From contig NZ_JAIFZO010000001.1 of NCBI RefSeq assembly GCF_026341275.1, positions 325,910-389,909 of the forward strand: 64,000 bases of DNA, in the 5' to 3' direction. Both the position numbers and the translations under genes were made by a program. Of this stretch, positions 25,253 to 33,270 are shown piece after piece (positions within the stretch are counted from its first letter, which is position 1; each line of letters opens with the position of its first letter). The notes under the pieces are model-generated. The model was not told where the DNA came from. It saw nothing but the letters and a program-made list of their open reading frames with translations, and did no database searches. This stretch comes from Streptomyces ortus. GTDB lineage: Bacteria; Actinomycetota; Actinomycetes; Streptomycetales; Streptomycetaceae.

Positions 25253-25720
25253 TCAGTCGGGAGCCTTCTCGCCCGCCGGGAACTGGTCGAATCTGCGCGC
25301 CAGTTCCGCCAGCATCTCGGGGGTCGGTTCGGGCGACGAGTTCAGCAGGTCGCCCAGTTCGCGGAAGTACCGCTCCCGGCCGCCGTCCGGGGTGAACATC
25401 ACCAGCAGGGTGGCGGGGTCGGCGCCGGGGTTGCCGAACGCGTGGGTGGTGCCGGGCGGCACCATCATGAACGTGCCGGGACCGGCGGTACGCCGCTCCG
25501 CGCCCAGGGTGAGCAGGACGTCGCCGCTCGCCACGTAGAACATCTCGGTCAGTTCGTTGTGGAAGTGCAGGGGGGCTCCGGGTGCGCGTGGCGGGAGCCG
25601 GTGTTCGGTGAGGCCGAAGCGGCCGGCCGTGTCGTCCCCGGTGACGAGGAAGGAGACGGGGGTGCCGCCGACGACGGTGGTGGGACCGGCTCCGGGCCCG
25701 ATCACCCGGGGGAGCGTCAC
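25253..25720 (-). CDS. Small cupin-domain protein, paralogue of the one at 16.5 kb
   Basis: The 155-residue cupin has LHFHNELTEMFYVASGDV (His pair and Glu) and VPPGTTHAFGN (third His), an intact metal site. A GTG at 25720 overlaps the MFS stop (GTGA). Its C-terminus (FTPDGGRERYFRELGDLL, ending in FDQFPAG) matches the layout of the cupin at 16549-17016. Having paralogues in both operons suggests that the two arms share history or chemistry. A role as a non-haem iron oxygenase on a C-nucleoside or its aglycone is a possibility only. Confidence 0.8.
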   Translation of the reverse strand: MTLPRVIGPGAGPTTVVGGTPVSFLVTGDDTAGRFGLTEHRLPPRAPGAPLHFHNELTEMFYVASGDVLLTLGAERRTAGPGTFMMVPPGTTHAFGNPGADPATLLVMFTPDGGRERYFRELGDLLNSSPEPTPEMLAELARRFDQFPAGEKAPD

Positions 25721-27195
25721 GCCTCGCTCCCGCCATCGGTCCGGACAGCCGCCGTACGGGGCGACAGGGTCCGCAGCGCCACCCCCGCCGCGATCAGGGC
25801 GAGCAGGGCGGTCAGCGCGTACGCCCGGCTGAACGCCCCGCCTGCGGGCGCGTCACCGAGGACGAGGACCAGTACGGCCAGTCCCATGGCACCGCCCGTG
25901 TACTGCGTCGTCGTCAGTACGGCGGACGCGGTGCCCTGCTCGCTGTCCGGCACGTCCTTGGTGCCCGCGATGTACATCCCCGCGAAGGCCATGCCCTGGC
26001 CCACCCCGCTGACCAGCAGGCCCGGCAGTACGGCCGTCCAGTAGTCCGTGCCGCCCGTCCCGAGGCCGAGCAGGGCGAGGCCCGCCGCGCCCACCGCGAA
26101 TCCGGTGGCGAGGGTGCGGCGGATGCCCCAGGGCCCGGCGAGCCGCCCGGTGACGAGGTTGCCCGCGACCACGCTCGACGCCAGCGGCAGGAAGGCGATA
26201 CCGGCACCGAGCGGACCGTAGCCCCACACGTCCTGGAGGAAGAGCGTGATCAGGAAGAACTCGGCGCCGACGCTCGCCATGTAGAGCGCCGACATCGTGC
26301 TCGCACCGGCCAGCGAGCGCACCCGCAGCAGGGCGGGCGGAATGAGCGGGGTGGCGGCCGGGCGCCGGTCGTACGCCGACCAGGCCGTGCCCAGCGCGAC
26401 GGCCGCGGCGAGGCAGCCCAGGCAGGACGCGGAGGCCCAGCCGTCGACCGCGGCCTGGGTGAGCGCCGCCACCAGGAAGAGCACGGCGCCGGTGAAGAGC
26501 GCGGCGCCGGGGATGTTGAGGTGCCGGACCGAGGCCCTGGTGCGCGCCCCGGCCGGCAGCACCCGCAGTGCGAGGACGACGGTGACCGCGATGAGCGGCA
26601 CGTTCACGAAGAACACCCACCGCCAGGAGAGCGCCGCGGTCAGCACACCGCCGATCAGTACACCGGCCGCGAGTCCCACCGCGCCGATCGCGCCCCAGAC
26701 GGCGAGCGCCCGCGCACGGACGGGACCCGCCGGGAACGCGGCACCGATCAGGGCCAGCATGGCCGGGGTCAGGGCGGCGGCGCCGATGCCCTGGACGGCT
26801 CGGGAGGCGACCAGCAGCCACTGGTCCCCGGCCAGGCCGGCCGCGAGCGAGCCGAGACCGAACAGGGCCAGCGCGCCGAGGAAGAGCCGGCGCGGCCCGG
26901 TCAGGTCGGCGGCCCGGCCCCCGACCACGAGGAAACTGGCGAAGAAGACGGCGTACGCCGACACGACCCACTGGAGCCGCTCCGGGGCGAGGCCGAGGCC
27001 CGATCCGATGCTGGGCAGCGCCACGTAGATGATCGAGTAGTCGAGTGCCACCAGGAACTGGGCGATGGACAGCGCAAGCAGCGCGGCCACCATACGGCCG
27101 GTGAACCGGGTGGACGGGGGAGTGGGTCGCGGATGCGGAGTGGGGGAAGGGTCGTCGGTCCCGGTGGAGGTCGGGGGAGTCTGGGCGGTGGTCAT
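25717..27195 (-). CDS. MFS drug-efflux transporter (14-helix DHA2 type)
   Basis: The 492-residue protein has about 14 hydrophobic segments after a 33-residue Pro/Thr-rich cytoplasmic start. Motifs include LDYSIIYVALPSIG in helix 1, GGRAADLTGPRR (motif A) after helix 2, and GIGAAALTPAMLALI. These are typical of the QacA/EmrB group of proton-coupled drug exporters. The ATG at 27195 overlaps the HAD stop (ATGA). The open frame continuing upstream to 27759 is a GC artefact over the HAD gene. In this operon it probably exports, and protects against, the pathway product. Confidence 0.9.
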   Translation of the reverse strand: MTTAQTPPTSTGTDDPSPTPHPRPTPPSTRFTGRMVAALLALSIAQFLVALDYSIIYVALPSIGSGLGLAPERLQWVVSAYAVFFASFLVVGGRAADLTGPRRLFLGALALFGLGSLAAGLAGDQWLLVASRAVQGIGAAALTPAMLALIGAAFPAGPVRARALAVWGAIGAVGLAAGVLIGGVLTAALSWRWVFFVNVPLIAVTVVLALRVLPAGARTRASVRHLNIPGAALFTGAVLFLVAALTQAAVDGWASASCLGCLAAAVALGTAWSAYDRRPAATPLIPPALLRVRSLAGASTMSALYMASVGAEFFLITLFLQDVWGYGPLGAGIAFLPLASSVVAGNLVTGRLAGPWGIRRTLATGFAVGAAGLALLGLGTGGTDYWTAVLPGLLVSGVGQGMAFAGMYIAGTKDVPDSEQGTASAVLTTTQYTGGAMGLAVLVLVLGDAPAGGAFSRAYALTALLALIAAGVALRTLSPRTAAVRTDGGSEA

Positions 27196-27932
27196 GACAG
27201 GGCTCCGGTCGGTTCCGGGCTGGTCCCGGTAAGGGCTCGGGCAGGGGCTCGGCGCGTGACTCGGGCGGTGAGCGGTGTGCCCCGCAGGAGAACATCGGTC
27301 ACCGAGGGGAAGTCGGCCACGACATGGTCGGCCCCGGCGGCACGCAGCGCCTCGGCGGTGTCCACGCCGTAGGAGACGGCCACGGTCCGCAGGGCGGCGG
27401 CGCGGGCCATCGCCATGTCGGTGACCGTGTCGCCGACGTACCAGGACCGCGACGCCCGCGCGCCGAGGTCGGCCAGGGCCCGCAGCGCCATGTCGGGGTG
27501 GGGCTTGCCGCGTTCGACCATGTTGTGGCAGACGACGGTGTCGAACCGGTTGAGGATGCCGGTGGCGTCCAGCAGCGCGTGGGCACTGGCGTAGATCTTG
27601 GAGGTGGCGATGCCGAGCGGATGCCCCGCCGACCGCAGCCGGTCCAGCCCTTCGGCCACGCCTGGCAGCAGGAGCTCCGGTCCCCGGCTGAGGACATCCG
27701 TGGTGAAGCGGCGGCGGTAGCGGGCGGCGGCCTCGGCGGTCACGGTGTCGTGGACGCACGTGCCCAACAGCCGCGCGAGAGAGGCCTCCAGCGGTTTTCC
27801 GACCGTGGCCAGGACGTCCGCGTGGGAGGGATCGGCGCCGAGACCTCGCACCACGTCACCGATCAGACCGGCGATGGCGGACGGGGTGTCGGCGAGCGTG
27901 CCGTCGATGTCGAAGACGAACGCGGAGGTCAT
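27192..27932 (-). CDS. HAD-family phosphatase, partner of the PsuG homologue
   Basis: The 246-residue enzyme has motif [10 protein letters not shown] (Asp8, Asp10), motif II ATSK, and motif III/IV GKPHPDM and [12 protein letters not shown], so the active site is complete for phosphatase action. A helical cap follows motif I, as in the phosphoglycolate-phosphatase-like subfamily. It overlaps the PsuG-type gene by four bases (ATGA). PsuG-like C-glycosynthases in natural-product clusters are paired with HAD phosphatases (AlnA/AlnB, IndA/IndB) that remove the 5'-phosphate from the C-riboside. The pairing here supports the same job. The last 30 residues are a Pro/Arg-rich tail. Confidence 0.88.
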   Translation of the reverse strand: MTSAFVFDIDGTLADTPSAIAGLIGDVVRGLGADPSHADVLATVGKPLEASLARLLGTCVHDTVTAEAAARYRRRFTTDVLSRGPELLLPGVAEGLDRLRSAGHPLGIATSKIYASAHALLDATGILNRFDTVVCHNMVERGKPHPDMALRALADLGARASRSWYVGDTVTDMAMARAAALRTVAVSYGVDTAEALRAAGADHVVADFPSVTDVLLRGTPLTARVTRRAPARALTGTSPEPTGALS

Positions 27933-28870
27933 GCCACGCCCACCTGCCCGTCCGGCTCTGCGGTGGCGGCGTAGGCGACCGCGAGGTGCCCGGCGAGCCG
28001 GGCGGTGCTGATCAGGACCTCGCGGTTGGCGGCGGCGGAACGGCCCTGCGTGGCCCGCGAGACGGCCTTCATCAGGTACGGGGTCGCGGCGGGACCGCGT
28101 ACCCCGTCGGCCTCGGCGGCGCGCAGTGCCTCCTGGATGACGCCCTCCATGAAATCGGTGTCCAGGGCGTGTTCCTCGTCGATGGGCGCGGTGATCAGGG
28201 CGCCGCCGGGCAGCCCGGCCGCCCAGTGCATCCGTACCGCGCGGGCGATGTCACCCGGGTCGTCGATGCGCTGGGGGACGCGCAGACCGCTGGAACGGCA
28301 GTAGAAGGCGGGAAAGTCGTCGAAGCGGTAGCCGATCACCGGCACACCGAGCGTCTCCAGGTACTCCAGGGTCAGGCCCAGGTCCAGGATGCTCTTGGCG
28401 CCCGCGCAGACGACGGCCACCTTGCTCCGCGTGAACTGCACGAGGTCGGCGGAGATGTCGAAGCTCTCGGCCGCGCCGCGGTGGACACCGCCGATGCCCG
28501 CGGTGGAGAAGAACGGGATGCCCGCGAGATCCGCGGCGACGATCGACGAGGCCACCGTGGTGGCACCCGGGCCGCCACCGGCCAGTACGACACCGATGTC
28601 GCGGCTGGACACCTTGGGCACGTCGGTTCCGACCGCGAAGCGTTCCATGTCGTCGGGGGACATGCCCACGGTGAACCGGCCGCGGTCCAGCCCGACGGTC
28701 GCCGGTACGGCACCCGACTCCCGGACCGCCTTCTCGATGGCGAGCGCGGTCTCCACGTTGCCGGGATAGGGCAGCCCGTGGGCGATCACCGTGGATTCCA
28801 GGGCGACGACAGGCCGGTTCTCGGCCAGCGCGTCACCGACTTCCTCACTTGTACGCAGCAGTGGGTGCAC
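27929..28870 (-). CDS. psuG: Pseudouridine-5'-phosphate glycosidase homologue, possible C-ribosyl synthase
   Basis: The 313-residue enzyme starts at a GTG at 28870, preceded by AGGAGACCCTC. The residues known from E. coli PsuG (Glu31, Lys93, Asp149, Lys166) have counterparts here at Glu25 ([10 protein letters not shown]), Lys86, Asp142 and Lys159 (CAGAKSILD, the Schiff-base lysine). The enzyme makes or breaks the C-C bond between ribose 5-phosphate and a uracil-like ring, and the reaction is reversible. No pseudouridine kinase (PsuK) gene is nearby, as would be expected for pseudouridine catabolism. Instead it is followed by a HAD phosphatase, an exporter, a cupin and a tautomerase. That context favours C-nucleoside synthesis; salvage remains possible. 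Confidence 0.9.
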   Translation of the reverse strand: MHPLLRTSEEVGDALAENRPVVALESTVIAHGLPYPGNVETALAIEKAVRESGAVPATVGLDRGRFTVGMSPDDMERFAVGTDVPKVSSRDIGVVLAGGGPGATTVASSIVAADLAGIPFFSTAGIGGVHRGAAESFDISADLVQFTRSKVAVVCAGAKSILDLGLTLEYLETLGVPVIGYRFDDFPAFYCRSSGLRVPQRIDDPGDIARAVRMHWAAGLPGGALITAPIDEEHALDTDFMEGVIQEALRAAEADGVRGPAATPYLMKAVSRATQGRSAAANREVLISTARLAGHLAVAYAATAEPDGQVGVA

Positions 28871-29078
28871 GAGGGTCTCCTGAACGGTTCGTCGAACAGC
28901 GGTCGGGGGCGGAGGCGGCGCGTGCGACCCGGACGGCGCGGGATGTGCGCCCCTCCGTGTCACCCGGTCACCTTGTTGTCCGGTCACCGGGACTGTCCCG
29001 GACCCCGTTCCCGTTCCGTTCCCACCCCGTGGCCGCCCCGCTTCCCGCGGTGTCGGTGCCGGGCGCTTGAATGGCCCC
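28871..29078. promoter_or_regulatory. Divergent promoter region of the PsuG operon
   Basis: This 208-bp gap separates the leftward psuG operon from a rightward gene and must hold the operon promoter. A CCGGTCACC-type motif occurs twice near 28960-28990 (CCCGGTCACCTTG and TCCGGTCACCGGG). No clear -10/-35 pair was recognised. Confidence 0.35.
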
Positions 29079-30887
29079 ATGCACCTCCACGATGTCGCCG
29101 CGCGACTGCCGGATCCCGCCGAAGTCCTCGACCGCTGCGGCTCGTTGGCGGTCCTGCACGCGGTCCTCGAACCGGATCCCGCGCGTCGGGGCTGCACGCT
29201 CGACGCGACGGAGGCGGGGTCGCAGAGCGCGCGACTGCGGCATCCGGACGGCCGGTGGCTGAGCGTCGGTTTCTCCGGTGCGGGGGCGCTGCTGCACTGG
29301 CATCAGGAGCCGGGGGAGGGGCGGGCCGGAGTGCTGGACGACGTCCCCCAGCCCCTGTGGCGGATCCTGGAGGACGCCTCGTGCGACTGCCTGGGCGACG
29401 CGCGGCTGATGGCCGCCGCGCTCTGGCGGGAGACGGCCGACGACAACTGGCGGGCGACCGACGACTCGGCCCCGGGTGCCGCGCCGTCGCTCCTCCGCTG
29501 CCTGACCGGCCGTTCCCCCGAGCGCGCGCGCCGGTTCGCGCTCAAGCACTACGGCAGGGGCGGGGGCGCGGAGGCGGTCCACCACTTGATGGCCCTGCCA
29601 CAGCCCGCCGGAACGCCGCCCGCTCCAACAATCGCCACGCCTGCCGACATACCGTCCGCTCCAGCGTCCGCCACGCCGACCGGCATACCGTCCGGTCCGC
29701 CGTCTGGCACGTCGTCCGGCGGACTCGCCTCTGCCCGTACGTCGCCCGGCGGGCTCGTCCCCGCCCGTGCACCGTCCGGTACCTCGGCGGGTACGTCGCC
29801 CGGGGGGCTCGTCCCCGCTCGGCCGGCGTCCGGCCCGTTGCCCGGCACGTCGGCCGGCGGGCTCGTCCCCGCCCGTGCCCCGGCCGGAGCCGGGTCGGAC
29901 CCGGTTGCGGGGCGCCGCGCAGCGCGCACCGCCGGGAGGCCACCGCTCGCGTCGGTCGACCGCCCGCTGTCACCGGTCGAGCGCTCACTCGGGGCGGTGC
30001 CACCGCCCCCGCCCCGCCGACGCACCGAGCTGTTCCGGCGTCGTGACGGCTCCGGGCTGGTCACCACCGCGGTCTTTCGGCGTCAGGCCGTCCACGATCG
30101 GCAGCACTTCACCGACCTCGCCGCCGGCGTCGACGGCGACATGGTGGCGATCGGCGGCGGCGCGACCGCCGTGGACGCGCCGCGGGGCGCGCTGCTCACC
30201 GCCTCGTACCCGGCGGACGACGGATCGGCCTGGCTGGCGTCGTCCAAGGACCACAACGTCCCGCAGCCCCACCGGCTGACCGCCTTCGCGATCGGGATGC
30301 GGATCGACGGAGTCACCCGTGAGCGGCTGGCCGGGGAACTGCTGACCGTCGTGCGGACCCGCAGCGGACACGCGGCGCATCCCTTCGCCTCCGCCCGGCC
30401 CCCGGCGGGGCACACGCTGATCGGCGGGGGATTCCGCGTCAACTGGCGTGATCCCGGGGGTAGTCACGCCGAGGGCAACCTCGCCACCGCGTCCTTCCCG
30501 CGGGCAGGAGGCGCCTGGACCGCGCGTTCCAAGGACCACCGGGTCTCCAGCCCCTGCACCATCGACGCATACGCGATCTGCCTGAAGTCCTCTTTCGTCG
30601 TCGGCGGCGTCCGGTACACCGTCGACGTCCGGACGGACTTCGCCGAAAGCGGCGGCGACCCCGTGCCGCATCCGTCCGCCACGCTGCCGCTCCCCGCGAG
30701 CGGACACGTGCTGACCGGCATCGGCGCCGAGGCCCTCCCCACCGAACCGGGCTCCCTGCTGTGGCGGTTGGAACCCACCGCGGACGGTACGGGCCCGGGT
30801 GTCAGGTCAGGATCGAAGGACCACGTGGAACGGTCCCCCGGCACGCTGTGCGCGTGGGCGCTGGGCATCCGCCTGATACGGAGCTGA
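29079..30887 (+). CDS. Large protein with three SKDH-containing C-terminal repeats
   Basis: The 602-residue product is not a family I recognise. Residues 1-185 form a globular-looking domain. About 190-310 is a Pro/Gly/Ser/Ala low-complexity linker with repeated GGLVPAR units. The C-terminal 290 residues hold three repeats of roughly 90-100 residues, each with a Gly-rich strand ([21 protein letters not shown]), a segment ending in SKDH, and a closing strand (FAIGMRI, YAICLKS, WALGIRL). The repeat pattern suggests a beta-rich, possibly trefoil-like or propeller-like fold. There is no signal peptide. An upstream TTG at 29067 is an alternative start. It is divergent from psuG, but no link is shown. 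Confidence 0.7.
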   Translation: MHLHDVAARLPDPAEVLDRCGSLAVLHAVLEPDPARRGCTLDATEAGSQSARLRHPDGRWLSVGFSGAGALLHWHQEPGEGRAGVLDDVPQPLWRILEDASCDCLGDARLMAAALWRETADDNWRATDDSAPGAAPSLLRCLTGRSPERARRFALKHYGRGGGAEAVHHLMALPQPAGTPPAPTIATPADIPSAPASATPTGIPSGPPSGTSSGGLASARTSPGGLVPARAPSGTSAGTSPGGLVPARPASGPLPGTSAGGLVPARAPAGAGSDPVAGRRAARTAGRPPLASVDRPLSPVERSLGAVPPPPPRRRTELFRRRDGSGLVTTAVFRRQAVHDRQHFTDLAAGVDGDMVAIGGGATAVDAPRGALLTASYPADDGSAWLASSKDHNVPQPHRLTAFAIGMRIDGVTRERLAGELLTVVRTRSGHAAHPFASARPPAGHTLIGGGFRVNWRDPGGSHAEGNLATASFPRAGGAWTARSKDHRVSSPCTIDAYAICLKSSFVVGGVRYTVDVRTDFAESGGDPVPHPSATLPLPASGHVLTGIGAEALPTEPGSLLWRLEPTADGTGPGVRSGSKDHVERSPGTLCAWALGIRLIRS

Positions 30888-30949
30888 CGACGAGGCTGCC
30901 GACAAGCCGATGTCGGCGCCGACGAGCAGGAACTCCGTAGGCAGTGCCG

Positions 30950-31648
30950 TTACTTGCCGAACAGTCCGGTGACGACGTCGGCGATGCCGTCGAGGAGACC
31001 CCCGGAAGGTGTCCCGCTCGGCGAGGGCTCGGCCGAGGTGTCCGGGGCGGTGGAGGCGGCCGTACTCGGAGCCGTGGTCGGCTCCTGGGCCGCGTCGGGG
31101 GACGCCGTGCGGCCGGGCTGTGCGACGACCGCCTCCTCCGGGTCGGCGGACGCCGCCCCGGCGTCGCCCGCCTTCGCGGACGAGCCGGCCGCGGACGGCT
31201 CGCCGGACGAGGAGTTCGAACCCGTCCCGCCGGACGGCGAACCGCCCATCGCTTCCGGGGCGGTGTCCTCGGACGGCCGCCGGATCGGTGATCCCGCGGC
31301 GGTGGACGAGGGGCCGGCCGCGGTCGGTGCGCCGGACGTCGGCCGTTTCGACCGCTGGGCCTCGTCCACGCTCAGGTCCTGGCCGCTGTCGCCGAGCACG
31401 CCGGGTATCTGGAGCCAGGGAGCGGTGGAGTTGCCGTCGGCGATCGCGATGCCCAGGGTGGCGGCGGAGCACACGCACCCGGCTGCCACCAGCCAGCCCA
31501 TCCGGCGCATCCGGCCGGCCCGCCGCCCGCTGGGATCGACGAATATCGGCGCCCCGCCGACCGATTCGGGTTCCGCCGGGTCGCGGTCCATGACGTCCGT
31601 ACCGTGCTCCGGGCGTATGTGCCCTTCCTCGCCCGCCTTGCCTGCCAT
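30950..31648 (-). CDS. Single-pass membrane protein with Ser/Thr/Pro/Ala-rich outer domain
   Basis: The 232-residue protein has a polar N-terminus with basic residues (GRRAGRMRRM), one membrane segment at about residues 50-70, and an outer region of low complexity rich in Ser, Ala, Thr, Pro and Gly. It ends in a short hydrophobic helix (LLDGIADVVTGLFGK). Topology is probably N-inside. No enzyme domain is visible. The last 15 residues could be an amphipathic membrane- or protein-binding helix. It is convergent with the repeat-protein gene and divergent from the alpha/beta hydrolase gene. I cannot assign a function. Confidence 0.65.
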   Translation of the reverse strand: MAGKAGEEGHIRPEHGTDVMDRDPAEPESVGGAPIFVDPSGRRAGRMRRMGWLVAAGCVCSAATLGIAIADGNSTAPWLQIPGVLGDSGQDLSVDEAQRSKRPTSGAPTAAGPSSTAAGSPIRRPSEDTAPEAMGGSPSGGTGSNSSSGEPSAAGSSAKAGDAGAASADPEEAVVAQPGRTASPDAAQEPTTAPSTAASTAPDTSAEPSPSGTPSGGLLDGIADVVTGLFGK

Positions 31649-31774
31649 GCAACTGCCCTCTCACCGTGCCGGGGTTCGTGTGCGCACCGAGTGTCGTCGG
31701 TCCGCAGAGGTGATCCGTTGCCACTGCCGTGCACGGATTGGTCCGAAGAGGAGAAATTCCGTCCGGACCGGTCG

Positions 31775-31822
31775 TTGACAGCTTTGGCTAATAGCATTAG
31801 CTTATGGCTAACAAGATTAGCC
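31775..31822 (+). promoter_or_regulatory. Promoter with two adjacent palindromes, likely TetR operators
   Basis: A -35 box TTGACA (31775-31780) is followed 17 bases later by TAGCTT (31798-31803), a fair -10. Two palindromes lie over and after the -10: GCTAAT-AGC-ATTAGC (31787-31801) and GGCTAA-CAAGA-TTAGCC (31806-31822), centred 20 bp apart. The AT-rich island stands out. They most likely bind two dimers of the TetR protein encoded by the second gene of this operon. Confidence 0.75.
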
Positions 31823-31867
31823 AGAGGGGCGGCGGGAAGAGCCGGCCCATCCGAACCGGGAGATGTC

Positions 31868-32704
31868 ATGACCGAGTACCTCGCCGTCGACGGCGGCACG
31901 ATCGCTTACGAAGTGGCGGGGTCCGGCCCGCTGATCGTCCTCGCGCACGGCATGGGCGACAGCCGCGCCGCCTACCGCGCGCTGATCCCGCCGCTGGTGG
32001 CGGCCGGCCACCGCGTCGCCGCCGTCGACCTGCGCGGTTGCGGCGAATCCAGCACCGAATGGCCCGCCTGGAGCCGTACCGCGATCGCCGGCGACCTGCT
32101 CGCCCTGATCCGGCACCTCGGCGGCCCGGCCGTGCTCGTCGGCCACTCCATCTCCGGCGGGGCCGCCACCATCGCCGCCGCGCAGGAGCCCTCGCTGGTC
32201 ACCTCGGTCGTCGAACTGGCGCCGTTCACCCGCAAGCAGTCGGTGAGCCTCGGTGACCTGCGCCTCAAGCGCTACCGGCAGGGCATGCTGCGGCTGCTGG
32301 GCGCCGGCGTGTTCGGCAGCGTGCGGCAGTGGCGCGCGTACCTCGACGTGGCCTACCCCGGCGCGAAGCCGGCCCACTGGGCCGAGCGGCTGGGCCGCAT
32401 CGATACGCTGATGCGCGAGCCGGGCCGGATGAAGGCCATGCAGGGCATGGGCCGCAGCGCCCCGACCGACGCGGGCGCGCAGCTCGGCAACGTCCGCTGC
32501 CCGGTCCTGGTCGTGATGGGCACCCTCGACCCCGACTGGGCCGACCCGCACGCCGAGGGCTCGGCGATCGTCGGTGACCTGCCGGCCGGCCTCGGCCGCC
32601 TTGAGATGATCGAGGGCGCCGGACACTACCCCCACGACCAGTTCCCCGACGAGGTGCTTTCCCTGGTGCTCGACTTCCTCCGCACGGACACCGCCCGTGC
32701 CTAG
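31868..32704 (+). CDS. Alpha/beta hydrolase
   Basis: The 278-residue enzyme has the alpha/beta-hydrolase fold with the oxyanion HG motif (LAHGMGDS), the nucleophile elbow GHSISGG carrying Ser, an Asp after strand 7 in GTLDPDWADP, and the final His in EGAGHYPHD. It is cytoplasmic, with no signal peptide. The ATG at 31868 has GGGAG five bases upstream; the open frame upstream to 31604 is not coding. It is transcribed with the TetR gene that overlaps its end. Such pairs usually remove an ester or lactone, or a compound that also acts as inducer; the substrate is unknown. Confidence 0.85.
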   Translation: MTEYLAVDGGTIAYEVAGSGPLIVLAHGMGDSRAAYRALIPPLVAAGHRVAAVDLRGCGESSTEWPAWSRTAIAGDLLALIRHLGGPAVLVGHSISGGAATIAAAQEPSLVTSVVELAPFTRKQSVSLGDLRLKRYRQGMLRLLGAGVFGSVRQWRAYLDVAYPGAKPAHWAERLGRIDTLMREPGRMKAMQGMGRSAPTDAGAQLGNVRCPVLVVMGTLDPDWADPHAEGSAIVGDLPAGLGRLEMIEGAGHYPHDQFPDEVLSLVLDFLRTDTARA

Positions 32705-33260
32705 GGCAGGACTGGACCCGGCGGCCGTGGTCGCGGCCGGTGCCGCCCTCGCCGACGAGGTGGGCTTCGCCCGGCTGACGATGGGCCTGCTGGCCGAACG
32801 GCTCGGCGTGCGTACACCGTCCCTGTACAAGCACGTGAGCGGCCAGGACGATCTCAACCGGCGCATCGCGGCCCTGGCGGTGAGCGAGGCGGCCGACGCC
32901 GTCGGCGGGGCGGTCCAGGGATACGCGGGCCGTGACGCCCTGGGCGCCGCCGCCCGCGCCTTCCGCGCCTTCGTCGTGGACCACCCCGGCCGCTACGCCG
33001 CGACGATCGGCGTGGAACCGACCGGCCCGGACGACCCGATGGCCGTCGCGAGCCTGCGACTGCTCGGCGCCTTCAGAGCGGTCCTGCGCGGCTACGCGAT
33101 CGCGGAGCCCGACGTGGACCACGCCCTGCGCATGCTCCGCAGTCTCTGCCACGGGTTCGCCACGCTGCAGGCGGGGGGCGGCTTCCAGTGGAGCGCCGAC
33201 ATCGACGAGAGCTTCGAGTGGCTGATCGCCTTCGCCGACCGGGGCCTGCGCGCGGTCTGA
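32697..33260 (+). CDS. TetR-family regulator (WHG-type C-terminal domain)
   Basis: The 187-residue protein has an N-terminal helix-turn-helix (LTMGLLAERLGVRTPSLYKHV) and a C-terminal ligand domain with SLCHGFATL and GGFQW, typical of the TetR C-terminal group with a WHG-like motif. It begins with a GTG inside the last eight bases of the hydrolase gene, so the two are translationally coupled. It probably represses the operon through the twin palindromes at 31787-31822. The stop is only ten bases from the stop of the convergent NhaA gene. Confidence 0.88.
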   Translation: MPRAGLDPAAVVAAGAALADEVGFARLTMGLLAERLGVRTPSLYKHVSGQDDLNRRIAALAVSEAADAVGGAVQGYAGRDALGAAARAFRAFVVDHPGRYAATIGVEPTGPDDPMAVASLRLLGAFRAVLRGYAIAEPDVDHALRMLRSLCHGFATLQAGGGFQWSADIDESFEWLIAFADRGLRAV

Positions 33261-33270
33261 ACCCGCGGTG

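Noticed and set aside
27196..27759. Upstream extension of the MFS transporter frame
   Set aside because: It overlaps the HAD phosphatase gene, which has complete motifs and a 4-base overlap with the transporter ATG.
7849..28870. NRPS, PKS or terpene cluster
   Set aside because: No adenylation, condensation, ketosynthase, carrier-protein or terpene-synthase motif is found anywhere in the window.
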